Part shown: positions 39,001-50,021 of the stretch, in pieces | Numbering within the stretch: position 1 is the stretch's first letter | Layout of the letters: each line of letters begins with the position of its first letter | NCBI RefSeq assembly: GCF_040954835.1 | Contig: NC_090698.1 | Coordinates: forward strand, 69,323,284 to 69,387,283 | Direction: 5' to 3' | DNA from: Lepisosteus oculatus | Lineage: Eukaryota > Chordata > Actinopteri > Semionotiformes > Lepisosteidae | DNA: 64,000 nt | The notes under the pieces: model-generated | What the model saw: the letters and a program-made list of their open reading frames with translations, nothing else | Database searches by the model: none | Told to the model about the DNA's origin: nothing | Made by a program: the position numbers and the translations under genes

Positions 39001-41731
39001 TCCTGTGCCTCCAGAGGTAACCGGGTTTATGGGAAAACGCACCTGCCCTCTCTGACTTGCCGAGGCTTGTGAGGAAGCAGAGGATCTCGGCCCGTGGAAG
39101 GGTTGTGTAAAATCTGTCACTGTTGTCCGGGTGTGTGGAGGAGCTGTGGGGACGCGGACCACAGCAGGAAACTGCACCATACGAGCAGCTGCCTGGCTTC
39201 TCAATCTCTCCCTCCTCGGGCCTGTCACGGGAGGCAGCTCTTAGGAATGGCCCCACGGCGCTCTGTGGAAAAGTAAAAACAATAATGACCAAAAAAACAA
39301 TAACCGAACAGGTGGAAGTCACATTTGATTAAAAATAACAGTGGTCTCCGTAAGCCTCTGAACTTTGCAGTAGCAGTTCATGGAGCCCGTGGTTCAGCTT
39401 TCACACCGCCTGAAAGGTTCTGATGCAGCAGGGATGACCCAGTGCTTTCAGTACTCCTTTCCTCGTGGCCTTGTTAGCCTGTTGATCCCCAAACGTCAGG
39501 TCTTGTCAACATGGAATCTCCAGTCTTCACTCCTGACAGTTTGTCCCATCCCAGGCTCTCTAACTGTTATTATGCTCGCGGGCAGTTTGCTCCAAATACA
39601 CGCCGCTGTTTGAGTGAAGGAGTGCCAACTATTCCTACCTGTAGGCGGCACACTGGCTCTCAGATTCCACTCATGCCTTGTGGTCGCAGTTTTCTTGCTG
39701 AGCCTTTAAAGTAGTGGGCCTCCTGCAGGGATGTGCATACCTGAATCAGACCTCCAGCAAATCTTCTCTTGTCTTCCAGGCGAAATTGGGTGGAGCTGTC
39801 TTGGACTCCTGTGTGTGTGTGTAGGGCCTGCCCTTCACTCCTCTTTGAACTCCTTCCAGAATATTTGCCGTCTGCTGGCCGAGTCTGCGGGGACATGGGA
39901 TGCGCTAACCCCAGTCCTGCCGTTTCTCTTTTCCCAGGATGCCTTTGGGGAGTTGGCCTTGTTCTTGTGTGACCCCTACGGTGGCACGGTGATCGCGGTG
40001 CTGTGGAAACCCCAGGCTTTCGCACCTCAGCCCTTCAAGGTGAGAGCGCGGCATGCTGGGAGCACACGGCCTGCCCATGGGTACTTACACCACTGGGCAC
40101 TGCAGCTACTGGACACAGCGAGGTCAAAGTGTTCTCATCAGCTTCATTTACACACGGCCTCTAATAACATGTGCCAGACACAGCAGGTGGCTCCAGTAAG
40201 AGTGTCACGTGCTGTAAGAATTAGGGTAAAATGAGTTAGACGCACAGGCTGACTTGACCAACCATGAGAACTGGCACTTCAGAGACATTTCACTGTCCTG
40301 GTAAGAAAAGGGAAGAACAGACACGTTTTGACTATGTATTCGATCAGAAACCTCTTTAAAAGCTGTTGTGTACTGAATGTTAATTCAATTTTTTTTTTCC
40401 AATTCAAGCTTTATTGTCCCCTAGTGGAAATTTGTTTTATGGCACAGTCAAACACAACACAATGACAAATACACATCATCAAAAGGGAAGAGAATACAGA
40501 AGTGTAACAGGAGAAAAGAAACAAGAGACAAGGTGGTTACATTGCTTTGTTTAAGAGTGTGATTGCAGTGGGAGTGAAAGATTTCCTGAGCCTGTTACAA
40601 TTGCCGGTACTCATGTTGCCAAACCAACAGTTTGTTAAGACACTTTCAATGAATGATTTGTAGAAAAGTGTAAGGATAGTTTTATCTTCCTTAAAGTAGC
40701 TGAGTTTTCAGTCTCTGGCCTTTAGCAATGATTTAGGAAGAAATGGATCATACAACTCATAAATGAAATAAAAACAACACAGCGGGTAGTGTATAAATTA
40801 TTACTGTGCAGAAACATCTGTCCTAAGAACATCTGTGCAATATTACCTGCTTTTCTGGAATGAATTTTATGTTTTTGGAAGACTCACTCAGCTCGGATTT
40901 ATTTTCACACTCCATCCAAATTCTTCATGAGAAAATAAGGTCCAGAAGGTTTAGGGTTTTAGTTTTAAAGGGGTTCAAACAAAAACAAGCCAGTCTGCTC
41001 AAAATAAAACTAAAGCACTTCTTAATATGAACAGTAGCATCTTGAGAGGGGGGGTGGCTACCATCATCTGCTTCACTACACTTACTACTGTAGTAACTAG
41101 TGCCCTAATTCACCCCACCTGAGTACTCTCTTTATCTCTCCCAGTAACTCACCCTTAAATACACCACAACCCACCTGAAAGCTCATTTAATACAATCAGT
41201 GAATACTGGAGAAACTGTCCCAATTGAAATTATTTGTACATCTTTGAGGCTGTGTTTTTGGTGGTCACTGGTGGTAGCAGTGGGATTGCTACAGTCCTTT
41301 CATGGAACAACCTTCCTCAACAGTTATCTCTTCATAAGGTTAATGAATGCTGGCAGAATAAGAGCCAAAAGGTAGTTTTCCAGAATCTAATATACAGAGA
41401 GATTTCTTTACATACTGAACGGCCATGACTCACATAGTGGCCTGTATAGATTTAACAACTGATGTGCACACCGACTGTCACACCCTGGAACTGAGTGAGC
41501 GACCTGCAGTGACTAAGGTGTTTGTGTTTATTTTTCTGAATAAGTACCCCGTCGGTGCTGATGTCTGGTTTTCTGTCTCAGACCTCCCTGACGAGCGCGC
41601 GCCGCGTGGAGGTGGTGGGAGGGGAAGCTCACACTGTGCCCAATGTGGAAGCCATCCTGGAGGACTTCCGGGTCATGGGGGCGGGGCTGGTGAAGGACGT
41701 GGAGGCACGCACGGAGAAGTGGGTCATCTGA
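15046..41731 (+). CDS. nol6: nol6 (nucleolar protein 6, Nrap/Utp22 homologue), complete, 26 coding exons
   Basis: Nucleolar protein of the small-subunit processome. The yeast homologue Utp22 works with Rrp7 in the UTP-C/CURI complex during 18S pre-rRNA processing. Exons: 15046-15093, 17203-17418, 18243-18359, 19151-19330, 19581-19749, 19835-19969, 20970-21133, 21253-21373, 21521-21579, 22534-22635, 22808-22923, 23514-23691, 25011-25133, 26040-26188, 26322-26397, 27276-27416, 28787-28904, 30219-30373, 30908-31071, 31862-32014, 32282-32379, 35406-35530, 35634-35723, 36432-36629, 39938-40039, 41582-41731. All introns are GT-AG, phases match, and the total is 1148 codons plus TGA (human protein about 1146). 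Residues 1-50 are basic then acidic. Residues 128-187 hold the nucleotidyltransferase-like 'LVGSY...VDLAVTMP' segment, in which the second acidic position is alanine, so it is probably non-catalytic, as is known for the family. Other recognisable family blocks are QRYPRKRALYLAGLAHHL (exon 5), LKVWLRQRQLD (exon 7), GHLNLCADMTASTY (exon 10), LRRFQDGAICEAVLW (exon 14), VGFLRFLYMLSTFDWKN (exon 21), FRPPLEVYDVLI (exon 24) and VPNVEAILEDF (exon 26). Start choice: in-frame TAA at 15022-15024 and A at -3; an alternative ATG lies at codon 5. Exon 1 (MKKKMKKSSVVRPNGK) is the least certain exon because it has little conserved sequence. Confidence 0.97.
15440..15765 (+). repeat. dispersed retroposon copy in nol6 intron 1
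   Basis: The longest copy of this family here: TTCAACAACCTGGTTGTG, CCCACACTCCCACAAC, GTGGGTTGACTTCGTCAGTG and ATCAGGTCGTTTCTTGG. It has no protein resemblance. Confidence 0.55.
16008..16285 (-). repeat. tRNA-derived SINE in nol6 intron 1
   Basis: Minus-strand copy with its (ATGG)n tail visible as CCATC repeats at 16015-16031 and CAGTATGTCTTTGGACTG further on. The head is truncated. Confidence 0.7.
16603..17024. repeat. inverted-arm repeat in nol6 intron 1
   Basis: The left arm (16642-16700) is an imperfect reverse complement of the right arm (16961-17024). The 260-base spacer has a diverged direct repeat (about 16780-16825 and 16889-16934, sharing GTAGCGCCCTT/ATAGCGCCCTT). The shared 5' leader CAAGTAGGGAGCTGTGTCAG is also at 44257. 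Confidence 0.65.
17538..18115 (+). repeat. full-length 5S rRNA-derived SINE in nol6 intron 2
   Basis: The head (about 17549-17635) resembles 5S rRNA: ATATCACCCTGCAGCTCAC, then an A-box-like GGCTCAGCAGG, then CTGGTCAGTACCTGG and GGGAGACCTCCTGGG, matching the 5S internal control region (AAGCTAAGCAGG ... TTAGTACTTGGATGGGAGACC). A ~400 base body and the 3' end GCGCTATATAAG follow. It is in the same orientation as nol6. Confidence 0.8.
20515..20690 (-). repeat. dispersed retroposon fragment in nol6 intron 6
   Basis: Contains ATGAGATCCCTGGATCAACT and AAAGTGGCCTCCTCTC, typical of the minus-orientation copies in this window. Confidence 0.45.
23050..23220 (+). repeat. 5S-derived SINE, internally deleted copy in nol6 intron 11
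   Basis: Starts at the GGTGTCCTGGCCA body motif, lacks the head and part of the body, and ends in the family 3' end with a short ATT tail. Confidence 0.75.
23380..23502 (+). repeat. duplicated pyrimidine-rich block, copy at nol6 exon 12 acceptor
   Basis: 123 bases ending 11 bases before exon 12, nearly identical (3 mismatches by eye) to 25331-25453. It provides most of the polypyrimidine tract of this acceptor. Confidence 0.9.
24535..24934 (-). repeat. 5S-derived SINE in nol6 intron 12
   Basis: A nearly complete minus-strand copy with internal deletions. Its 5S-like head (24838-24930) ends only ~80 bases before exon 13. Confidence 0.8.
25331..25453 (+). repeat. duplicated pyrimidine-rich block, copy in nol6 intron 13
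   Basis: Copy of 23380-23502, followed by CAG at about 25453-25455, so it forms a decoy 3' splice site in front of non-exonic sequence. Confidence 0.9.
27417..28370 (+). repeat. minisatellite filling most of nol6 intron 16
   Basis: Variable units, the main one 35 bases (CTGACCGCACTGTCCACGCT + GTCCCTCTCTCTATA), with ~26-base variants containing CTTTTCTGATCACACTG. Larger blocks are repeated: CGCATATTCCAAGCTGTCC at 27841 and 28022, and CTGACTGCACTGTTCGCAC at about 27718 and 28115. It starts right after the exon 16 donor. Confidence 0.95.
30664..30872 (+). repeat. short-unit minisatellite in nol6 intron 18
   Basis: CTGGACTGCCCTTGA units pass into GCTGCGCTG units and four to five perfect CCCTGCACTG decamers (30801-30840). 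It ends about 35 bases before exon 19. Confidence 0.9.
33050..33960 (-). mobile_element. LINE (CR1/Rex-like non-LTR retrotransposon) 3' end in nol6 intron 21
   Basis: Minus-strand orientation. 33343-33567 encodes the C-terminal tail of a LINE reverse-transcriptase polyprotein, recognisable by ERYRRSFLPSAIRLYN. Upstream sequence (33570-33860) continues the same region in broken frames, with LLKKLRSF-like text. The 3' end is the common TACTTAATTGATCCCGTGAG (on the plus strand). It is 5'-truncated and inactive. Confidence 0.7.
35765..35965 (-). mobile_element. LINE 3' remnant in nol6 intron 23
   Basis: TTTATTGTCATGTGCACAAG followed by GCAATGAAATGATC and an A-rich stretch, typical of a reversed LINE end. 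Short and diverged. Confidence 0.4.
40395..40740 (-). mobile_element. LINE 3' remnant in nol6 intron 25
   Basis: CTTTATTGTCCCCTAGTGG at the end, with 'CCTGAGCCTGTTAC' and 'ACTCATGTTGCC' further in. A related diverged piece is at 29365-29470 (ACTCATGTTGCCTATCC). Confidence 0.5.
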
Positions 41732-42045
41732 AGACCTGTCCACACTGAGCACCATGAGGACAAGACAGACCCTGAGGCAGCACCAGTCCTCAGATCTCAG
41801 ACCAGCACCAGATACCCAGAGATGCTAAAGAACTTCTGGGATATTTCTCTGGACTGTGCTGTCACACCGAGTTTCTTTCAGAGACGAAAGCCGGCCTGCT
41901 CTCTTTTGGTATCTGAAACTAACCTGTAGAACAAGTTCATAAATTATGGCTTTGTTTACACTTGTATTTTTTAATTAAAACAACGTGCTGAGCTTTTTGT
42001 CTTTCCAGTGTACAATGCTGTGGACTTTCAGGAAAATAAAAAAAG
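41732..42045 (+). other. nol6: nol6 3' UTR
   Basis: Sequence from the nol6 stop codon to just past the second polyadenylation signal. It is AT-richer than the coding exons. No other feature is seen in it. Confidence 0.6.
42035..42040 (+). terminator. nol6: AATAAA polyadenylation signal of nol6
   Basis: Canonical AATAAA about 305 bases after the stop codon. A variant ATTAAA at 41974-41979 may be an alternative, earlier site. Confidence 0.55.
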
Positions 42046-42489
42046 CCCTTTACTGGTAGAGCTGACTGGAGACTCTCCCGGGCTCTGTGTAATAGTGAGG
42101 GGAGAGTACAGGGTTGGAGATGATCTCACAGGTCGGGCCCTCACTGACAAACATATTGCTAAATTCAGGGAAAACCTCCTTGCTGTAATATAAAACTGCA
42201 GTGTCTGCATTATTGGGTTGGGCTACACTGGCCTCTCCACGGGGTCCTGGCAGGGCTCCAGGAGGTACAGGGGCAGTGGAACACCGCAGTAGTATGGCGA
42301 ATCAGGACTGCAGAGCACGTGGCTAGTCTAGTGGCAGTCTAGTACAGCAGCCAGTGCCTGGCAGGGCTGTGAAGTAAGCACAGCATCACGGGCTCCAGCA
42401 GGACGTTTGCACGCAGGACTGCAACGCGACCCAGAGGACCCAAGTGGGAACCTGCATGGCAGCTCGTATAAAACTGAGAACAGGAGTCC

Positions 42490-42625
42490 TGTCTTTACAC
42501 AAAGGGCTGTGGGAGTGTGGAGCAAGCTATCCAGTCAAGTTGTCGGAGCCGATTCCTTACATTTCTGCTGAAACGGCTGGAGGAGATCCTTATACCAGTT
42601 AGCAACCAGCCACCAAAAGGGCCTT
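42490..42625 (-). repeat. dispersed retroposon fragment
   Basis: Contains GTGGGAGTGTGGAGCAAGC, GGCTGGAGGAGATCC and AAAAGGGCC, as in the copies at 1790 and 5165. Confidence 0.5.
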
Positions 42626-43884
42626 CTCTTGGTTGTGACCTTTTGTTCTTTGTATTATTTTCTGCAGGACTTTTAGAAATTTACTAAGAATGACTGCTAC
42701 AAGATTCGCAGTGTGGAGCGAAAGTGGCCTTTGTTTATCTATAGTTAATAAGTACCAGCAGGGAAGGTGCCATTTTTCATATAACCTTTTGCAGTTCTTG
42801 TGTAACTATTCCATACTGCCATCTTGGAGCTCTGGTACACCAAAATGTAGTAAAATACGAATTACCTAGTGGAAGCAGTGACATCAAAGATCAGCTTTAA
42901 TAGAATTAACCCTGCCCTCTCCTCTGCTTGTGGGAGTGTGTCGGTGTTGTGCCCCCCTCCCACAGTGACATTAGATACGCACTCATCCAGACGGATTCCA
43001 ACGTGCAAGGGCACTGTGAGCTCACGGGTGGCCGCAGGAGATGTCCTCATCGGTACGTGAGCTCGGGTCTGCTGTGGTCATGCGAGTGAGCCCGAGAGAC
43101 AGGCCCTCAGGCAGAACCAGCAAATTCCTCGGTCTTGTGAAGGTTCACAGGGAAAAGAAACAGCTGTTTGACTGTAATGCATGTGGCACTCCACACCCCT
43201 TTGGAGAAAAGAAAAAACACTTTCACGCTGTGATACATTCCTGTAAACCCAAGAGAAATTACTCTGAACCAGCCTCTCGTTTCCCCAGGATTTAAGAAAG
43301 GTTACAGACAAAAGGAGACTTTGAACACTTTTGGTAGGAGCAGATTGACCCAAGGGTCTCATTCAGCTGTTTCTGAAGGAGGACAGGGGATCAGGGAGGG
43401 AAGCACGGTGGAGGCTTATTGTTCCAGACTCTTGCTTATGATGAGGAATTAGTCATGAACCGATTTTACTGTGACCGTGTGGACATGTGGATCTTTGTTA
43501 TTGTCAGCTCATGGAGAGCAACGCCCCCAGTCCTATTCACAGCAGCCTACAGTCTTGTTGTCTTGTAGAAATGTTTACTTTCTCAGAGGCCACAATGCTA
43601 TTATGTGATTTAAAGAAAAAACATAAACATTTCCCCTATTTTCCTTATTGTCTCATTCGGTCTCCTCTCCCCGGCTTTAAATGGGTTGTGTTATGAATGG
43701 GTTGTGTTGAGGGTAAGAGCTTCGCTGTGTCACAGAGTCCACTGAGTTGGGGACAAAAGCATGTTCTGTGTCGATCACGAGGGGGGTCCAATTTCAAAAC
43801 GTAAATCGGAACCACTGTACTGCAATTACGCAAGCTAAATGACCCACCCTAGCCTGTGGAAATCACTGCATCAGTATGATGAGA

Positions 43885-44030
43885 AGGGACACTGCGCTGT
43901 TGGAGGTGCCATCATTCAGATGAGACACTAAACAGAGATCCTGACTGTTTGATCATTAAAGACCCATGTTGCCACTGACATACTGTACGTAACCAGCCAG
44001 AACTTCCCCTTTTCTGTCCTTTCAATGGTT
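43885..44030 (+). repeat. diverged 5S-derived SINE fragment (probable)
   Basis: Resembles the family body around 'GGCGCCGTCCTTCGGATGAGAC', here as GGTGCCATCATTCAGATGAG, with the following 'ATCCTGACT...CATTAAAGACCC'. More diverged than the other copies. Confidence 0.45.
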
Positions 44031-44254
44031 ACACAAAAAGCTTTCGACCAGCTCAAGTGGGAATATCGTATTTATCATATAGGGCTGATCATTTTGATTT
44101 CACTAACCGAAATTCAGCAGTGATTTACATAGGCAAGAAGTATTTTTACCTAGTTAGCTATTTACAGGGACACCCAGTTTATCAAGGATGCCTCGTTTTT
44201 TTGGAGTGTTTTTGGACTTAGCAGAAGTCAAACGTGGACATTTTTTATAATCTG

Positions 44255-44449
44255 TTCAAGTAGGGAGCTGTGTCAGCCTGCGCAGGCTGCAAAGGAGCAA
44301 GTGCAGGTTTATTCCACGCTGAAAAGAGAAGAAAGGGAAAGCAACATTTCAGCTGTGGAGCCTTCAGGTGTGAAGAACAAGGCTCCACAGCCGAAACATT
44401 GTGTTTCCTTTCTTCTCTGTTCAGCAGGGAATAAACCTGCACTTGTTCC
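44255..44449. repeat. hairpin repeat with hammerhead-like core
   Basis: Arms 44294-44364 and 44379-44449 (71 bases each) are near reverse complements with a 14-base loop. Each arm carries GGCTCCACAGC(C)/(T)GAAA and the AATAAACCTGCACTTG end. Confidence 0.7.
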
Positions 44450-47400
44450 TATTTAGAATACTTTTTATTATTATATTTTATTAATATGATAATAATAAGC
44501 CACAGGTTATACTGTATAATATACTGTCTTTGACTCGGCTGTCTTGGTTGTGATGTAGATACTCTTGTTGATGAACTGGGGGAAACAGGAGAGAATTGCA
44601 GTAGCCTGGGGGAGGGGCTAAATTCTCTGCCCTTCAACTAGGATTACCCTGGTAAAGCGGCACAGTAATTTCACTTGTCATTTCAAACATTCTTTCTCAG
44701 CCCTGTTTCACTGTGCATTAAGCCCTGGACTGAGAATTCGGGGAGGAGGATCGCTTGGCTTTGAATGCAGTTCCAGTGGTGTTGGTTTCGTGAAGCAGAT
44801 GGAGTCGGGCAGTTGGTGATTTAAAGCAGTGGTGGAGGCTGCAGTCCTGCAGGGATTGTGGGCCTCTTTGAGCCTCCACCTGCTCAACATCTGGACACAG
44901 TGCAGAGTTGGTTTACCTCAGCCAGATGTGGTAAAGAGAAATAAATGAGAGACAAGACTCCCCTCACTACTGCTTCACCTCTGTACCCTGTGCAGCCTTC
45001 TAATGTCTGTTCTCTTGTGCCGTATTTAATAAAGGCTAGGAATCACAGCAGACCAGCCGCGCACAACCCGACTCTCTCATTTAGACCCTGCGCAGGTCTG
45101 GGAGTAATTCCGTGCTTGCTCGTGCGGTGCTCTGCAGAGTGCGCTTGTGTTTCTGCGTGAGCAGAACAGACACTAAGATTTGGCTAATTCTTCCAGGCTT
45201 GGGGATAAGATCTGAAGCTCATCTAGTTCAGCGGCTCTCCTAATGTTCTTTTTTTGTGAAGGGTCTCTTGTTTAACATCCGGTTTGACAATGAAGCCCGT
45301 CTGGACTATTCTAAAGCACTTCCTTTTTTTTTTTTTACGAGAGGCGATCACAGTTAAAACAATGCTTAAAAAAAGACATGGGGGCTCTCACGCAGCTCAA
45401 CAGGAAAAAGCTTCAATTAGTGTTGCAGGATGGATGCTATAGTTTTGAAAGTCACCAGTATTGTTTGGCTCGTTCGGGAAGTCTGAGGGGGTGGTGCACA
45501 CTGAATGTCGCCTGGGTGGGCAGTACTGGGGTAGATGCTCATTAATGACCTCATTTGCTGGTTGTGTGCCTGTTGAGTCTTGGGCAATATCAGTTGCTCC
45601 CTGGCATGAAGCTTTGCAATCAGTTCTCGCCTGACTGTTGCCTTCATCTGGAACTGGTCTGGTGCAAAGGCTGGGGTGGTGGACGCCAGTTCAATCTTCT
45701 GAGCTTAGGAATTTGACATCGCTGGGAAGGTTGAAGCTTCGATTGAATGTGCACCTCGACTTAATGTGGAACCTGAGGCGAGCGTGCCGTCCCAGTGTGA
45801 CAAAGCACTCCAGCAGTGGCTCATGCCTGTTCGCCACAATGCAGAGAGGCACTGATGTACCCTCCTTCTTCCACAGGTCTCTTTAAATCGATCTGCCATA
45901 AAATGATTCAATAGGCCCAGAGAAACAAAGCAATCTATCTGAATTAGACTGAATTAGAGTGGGATAAAAAGCCGAAGAGGCTGGCCTGTGAAAGAGCAGA
46001 GCTGAGTACCCCTGAGCAAGAGCTTGTATTGCACCTCCTCAAACACACCTCCTGCGGAGCAGCACCTGCTGTATTACTATTAAGAGTACTGCAGGATTGT
46101 TTTTGCACCCAGATGCCCTTTTGCTCTCTGGGTCTATTCTCTTGTTTAAAAAAGCTCAGAGGAACCTTTCAGAGAAGCCCGGTCTGCACAGGTCTCAATG
46201 ACCAGCACTCTGCATGAGCTCAGGCCAAACAGCTGCAGATATGCAAACCTGCCGCCAGGGACCACAGGTTGACACGGCGGGTCTTTTTCAATCGTCAGCT
46301 GTTCAAGGCTTTAGAAATGTTTTGCCATGGTTCCAGGAGGTAGACGATCAATGCAGTTAAGCAATTATGGACTGCACCAAATGTGTGGAAGCTTGTGTGG
46401 CTTGAGTAGAGAGACACACCTTCACTGAAGAAATTGTCCGTTCTTGACACGCTAGTGTGGGAGCTGTGGGAGAATGGACAGAGTGGACTGTGGAGAAAGA
46501 TCTGTCTCTATGTTCTGTGACCTTTACTCAATGAGAATAACAATGAGCACTCTCTTCTCAGATCAGTCAGTTATGAATGTACTGTATAAAGAACCTTTCC
46601 GTGATGCACACCATCTCAAAGCTCTTTACAGTGAGAGGATTCAGTGAGAGGATTCAGTGGGGCAGCTGAAGAGTTACACGTCACAGAGAAATGGGACTGT
46701 GTGCAGAGCACTTAGAAGTTCAAGAATTTTCGGAAGCCTAGATATTAATGAAAAATCCCCCTTGACTGGTGTTCAGCTGAAGAATGTTCCCGTACGCCCA
46801 CTCTGCTGTTTCTTATTGGCATGCCGTGAGGAATTCAAGCACAATGGAGAAAGCAGGCATTTTTTTGGCCCAACTTGAAGAGATGCAGCTGGCTGAGAAG
46901 ATAAAGGTAGGGAGGTCGTGTACAGGTTTATTACCAGATTTACAATGTGGCCACGCTACAGTTACAATCCAGGCATTCCGATATGTCATGGACAACATTA
47001 CTGCCCTCCTTGACACTGGTTTGTACTCTGTGTCCATATTCATAAACCACAGCATTGCTGTGTACGAGCCACTATGACTGTGGCATTTGGACAAACAGGA
47101 GTGCAAAAAAGACATTCTCAGTACCTCCCAGGAAAAGAGCACCCCTGTGGGATGAATGCAGCCTGATAGCAGAGCCATTTGGCTTCTTTCAAGCCCTGCG
47201 AGGAGTGACCCAGCGCTCCCACAGCTAGCGCGTCTTACTAGCTTCTCGGCTGCTCTCGGGTTTCAAAGACTCTGTCTCCTTTCTGTGTTTTTGGTTGATT
47301 GGTCTTAATAACAGTTTTAGAGGGAAGAGCAGGGATGTCACCAATTTTTTTTTTATTAGACAAAATATTTCGAAATTTGAGGTCTGAACAAAGTCCTTAC

Positions 47401-47617
47401 GAAGCTCACTCTAGGGTGAACCTCACTGAGTGCTCTGCAGAAAACACGAGTACAATCAGAGCCATTGGCACTCCTGTTTGCTGACAACAACTTGTGTCTT
47501 CTTGCAATTTTCATTCTAAAATAAATTGCTCTCAGATGTATGCTGAGTATCCACACTGATCACAATACTATATGTTTCTAGATAAATAATCTATATGGAT
47601 TCTAGGTGCAGGTTTAG

Positions 47618-48200
47618 TAATAATTATAATTGCTTACACTTATATAGCGCTTTTCTGGACACTCCACTCAAAGCGCTTTACAGGTAATGGGGATCCCCTC
47701 CACCACCACCAGTGTGCAGCCCCACCTGGATGATGCAACGGAAGCCATAGTGCGCCAGAACGCTCCCCACACATCAGCTATTAGTGGGGAGGAGAGCAGA
47801 GTGATGAAGCCAATTCATAGATGGGGATGATAAGGAGGCCATGATTGGTAAGGCCCAGGAGGAAATTTGGCCAGGACACTGGGGTTACACCCCTATTCTT
47901 TTCAAGAAACACCCTGGGATTTTTAATGACCACAGTGAGTCGGGACCTCGGTTTTACGTCTCATCCAAAGGACGGTGCCCGTTTACAGTATAGTGTTCCT
48001 GTCACTATACTGGGGCATTAGGACCCACACAGACTGCAGGGTGAGCACCCCCTGCTGGTCCCACTAACACCTCTTCCAGCAGCAACCTTAGTCTTTCCCA
48101 GAAAAAACTCCCCTCCATGTACTGACCAGGCTCACACCTGCTGAGTTTCAGTGGGCTGCCAGCTGTGAGCTGCAGGGTGATATGGCTGCTGGCTGCTGGT
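47618..48200 (-). repeat. full-length 5S-derived SINE
   Basis: Complete minus-strand copy: (AAT)n-bordered 3' end at 47618-47690, body, and 5S-like head at about 48108-48185. Confidence 0.85.
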
Positions 48201-48404
48201 TTAACTTCTTGACATCACTTTGATGGATTGATTCTTCGTGACTGACTTTGTCGCGTTAGTGAGAGAGCTGATTGGGCACAGGTGACGAGGCAGCTTAACC
48301 TTTTCAATGTCAAGAAAAACTCAGAAAGGAACCAACATGTCCCGTTTATCAATACAACAAAGCTTTCAATCCTTCGGTATGGTGGAGCAACAGCTGTCTG
48401 CAGT

Positions 48405-48640
48405 CTTCGATAACAAGCTGGGAGCATGATGCTGGATATTAAATCCCATGACCTTAGTTTCTGTTGGCTCATCTTGACACCACAACCCACATCTCATGCT
48501 GCTCATGCAACACTGGCTGTGTTGTGAGATGAGAAAGCAAGGCCCTACTGGCCAACTATGTGCCACATTGAACATCTGTGGGATGAGCTGAGCAATGTGT
48601 GGCACCTAGGGCTCAGAGACCAGTGAACTTGTCTAGGCTA
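48405..48640 (+). pseudogene. possible Tc1/mariner-like transposase remnant
   Basis: Around 48551-48580 one frame reads HIEHLWDELSN, close to the C-terminal 'DLNPIEHLWDEL' motif of Tc1-like transposases; it then meets a stop. Flanking sequence is broken, and no terminal inverted repeat was found. Confidence 0.35.
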
Positions 48641-48999
48641 AGAGCAATGGGACAGATTCCCACAAAACAGCACCTGCAACCTGGTTGCAGCCAACACAGA
48701 AATACAGACTGTATTGAACTTCCCACAGTGACTACAAATGCTACAAGCCTTTCACAGATGAATGTTAATTAGCATATCATTAATTTACTTTGTCATCTGG
48801 ATTCAATAAAATGTCCTGCTACTCGTGAGATTCTGTCATTTTCTGATCATGTTGCAAAAGTGTTGCCATTCTATGTTTTCTAGATGACCGGAATGCATCC
48901 CAGGACAGGGGTTAGAATGGCAGTGTCTTTGTGGGCAAAAAAGTGTTTCTTCCTGTTGCATCACTGCAGTAAACATCCTCCTGAACTTGCACTGTATAT

Positions 49000-49345
49000 C
49001 TAGGAGGCGGAGTTTGTTTTTATTATTTTGCCATATGTACATGTACATTGGGATTTGTATTCGCACTGTACGATAGACATCGTTTTCACACAATGTACAC
49101 AGTACATTACAAAACAATCAATAATAATGAATAACGATAGTAAAAACAGTGCATAATGAATAGAAACAGTGCAACAAAGCACAACAACAACAGGTAGTAC
49201 GGAACAATAAATACACAGGCCAATAAATTATATGGCAACCAAGTAAAAAGTGCAGAGTTCAGAGGTGCATTGGATTCTGAGGCACACTGCCGTAGGGTAG
49301 AAGCTGTTCCTAAGCCTAGTGGTCTTTGAGTATTACTGCGCTTTT
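49000..49345 (-). mobile_element. LINE 3' remnant
   Basis: A characteristic 'GGGTAGAAGCTGTTCCTAAG' near 49298 and an A-rich 3' UTR-like stretch before it, in minus orientation. Confidence 0.5.
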
Positions 49346-49547
49346 TAAAATAAATTCAAATCCTCTGCTGTGCAAATAATTTTCATTGTACTTAAGACCT
49401 TCTCAGAAGATCATTTACAGTTCCAGATTAATGATCTGTATCATTAAGAAAAGAGAGACCAATTACTACAGATGTCCATTCCAGTCTTTGAAAGCCCTAA
49501 TCCACTAGGTTTTCTAGGAATCTTCATTTTTTTCCCTCAAAATCTTT

Positions 49548-49728
49548 AAATTTCCCAGTGGCCCTTACCAATCATGGCCTCCTTATAATCCCCATCTCTG
49601 AACTGGCTTCATCACTCTGCTCTCCTCCCCAATGAGAGCTGGTGTGTGGGGACTGTACTGGTGCACTATGGCTGCTGTTGCATCATCCAGGTGGGGCTGC
49701 ACACTGGTGGTGGTGGAGGGGATGGAGG
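49548..49728 (+). repeat. 5S-derived SINE, body fragment
   Basis: Contains the ACCAATCATGGCCTCC to GGTGGTGGAGGGGATGG part of the family in sense orientation, with neither head nor 3' end. Confidence 0.75.
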
Positions 49729-50021
49729 TGTAATTTTTTGGCATCACTTCGATTGATTGATCCTACATGACTGACTTTGTTGGGTGGATTAGAGAGAGAG
49801 TTGAGAGATCCAGGGACAGGGAAAAAGAGTGCAAACAGGCCAATCAAGCTTAAGCTCAAGTTTAGCTGGAGCCCCTGAACCTTTCCTCCCAGGTCTTAAG
49901 TTTTGCCTGATTCAAGCAGGATAACTGTAAAGCTCCTTGTAGCCTGCAGCCGATTAGAAGTCCGAAGAGACCGACATTACCAGCTTGTGAAAATCCTGAT
50001 GAGAACAGAGACACAGCACTT

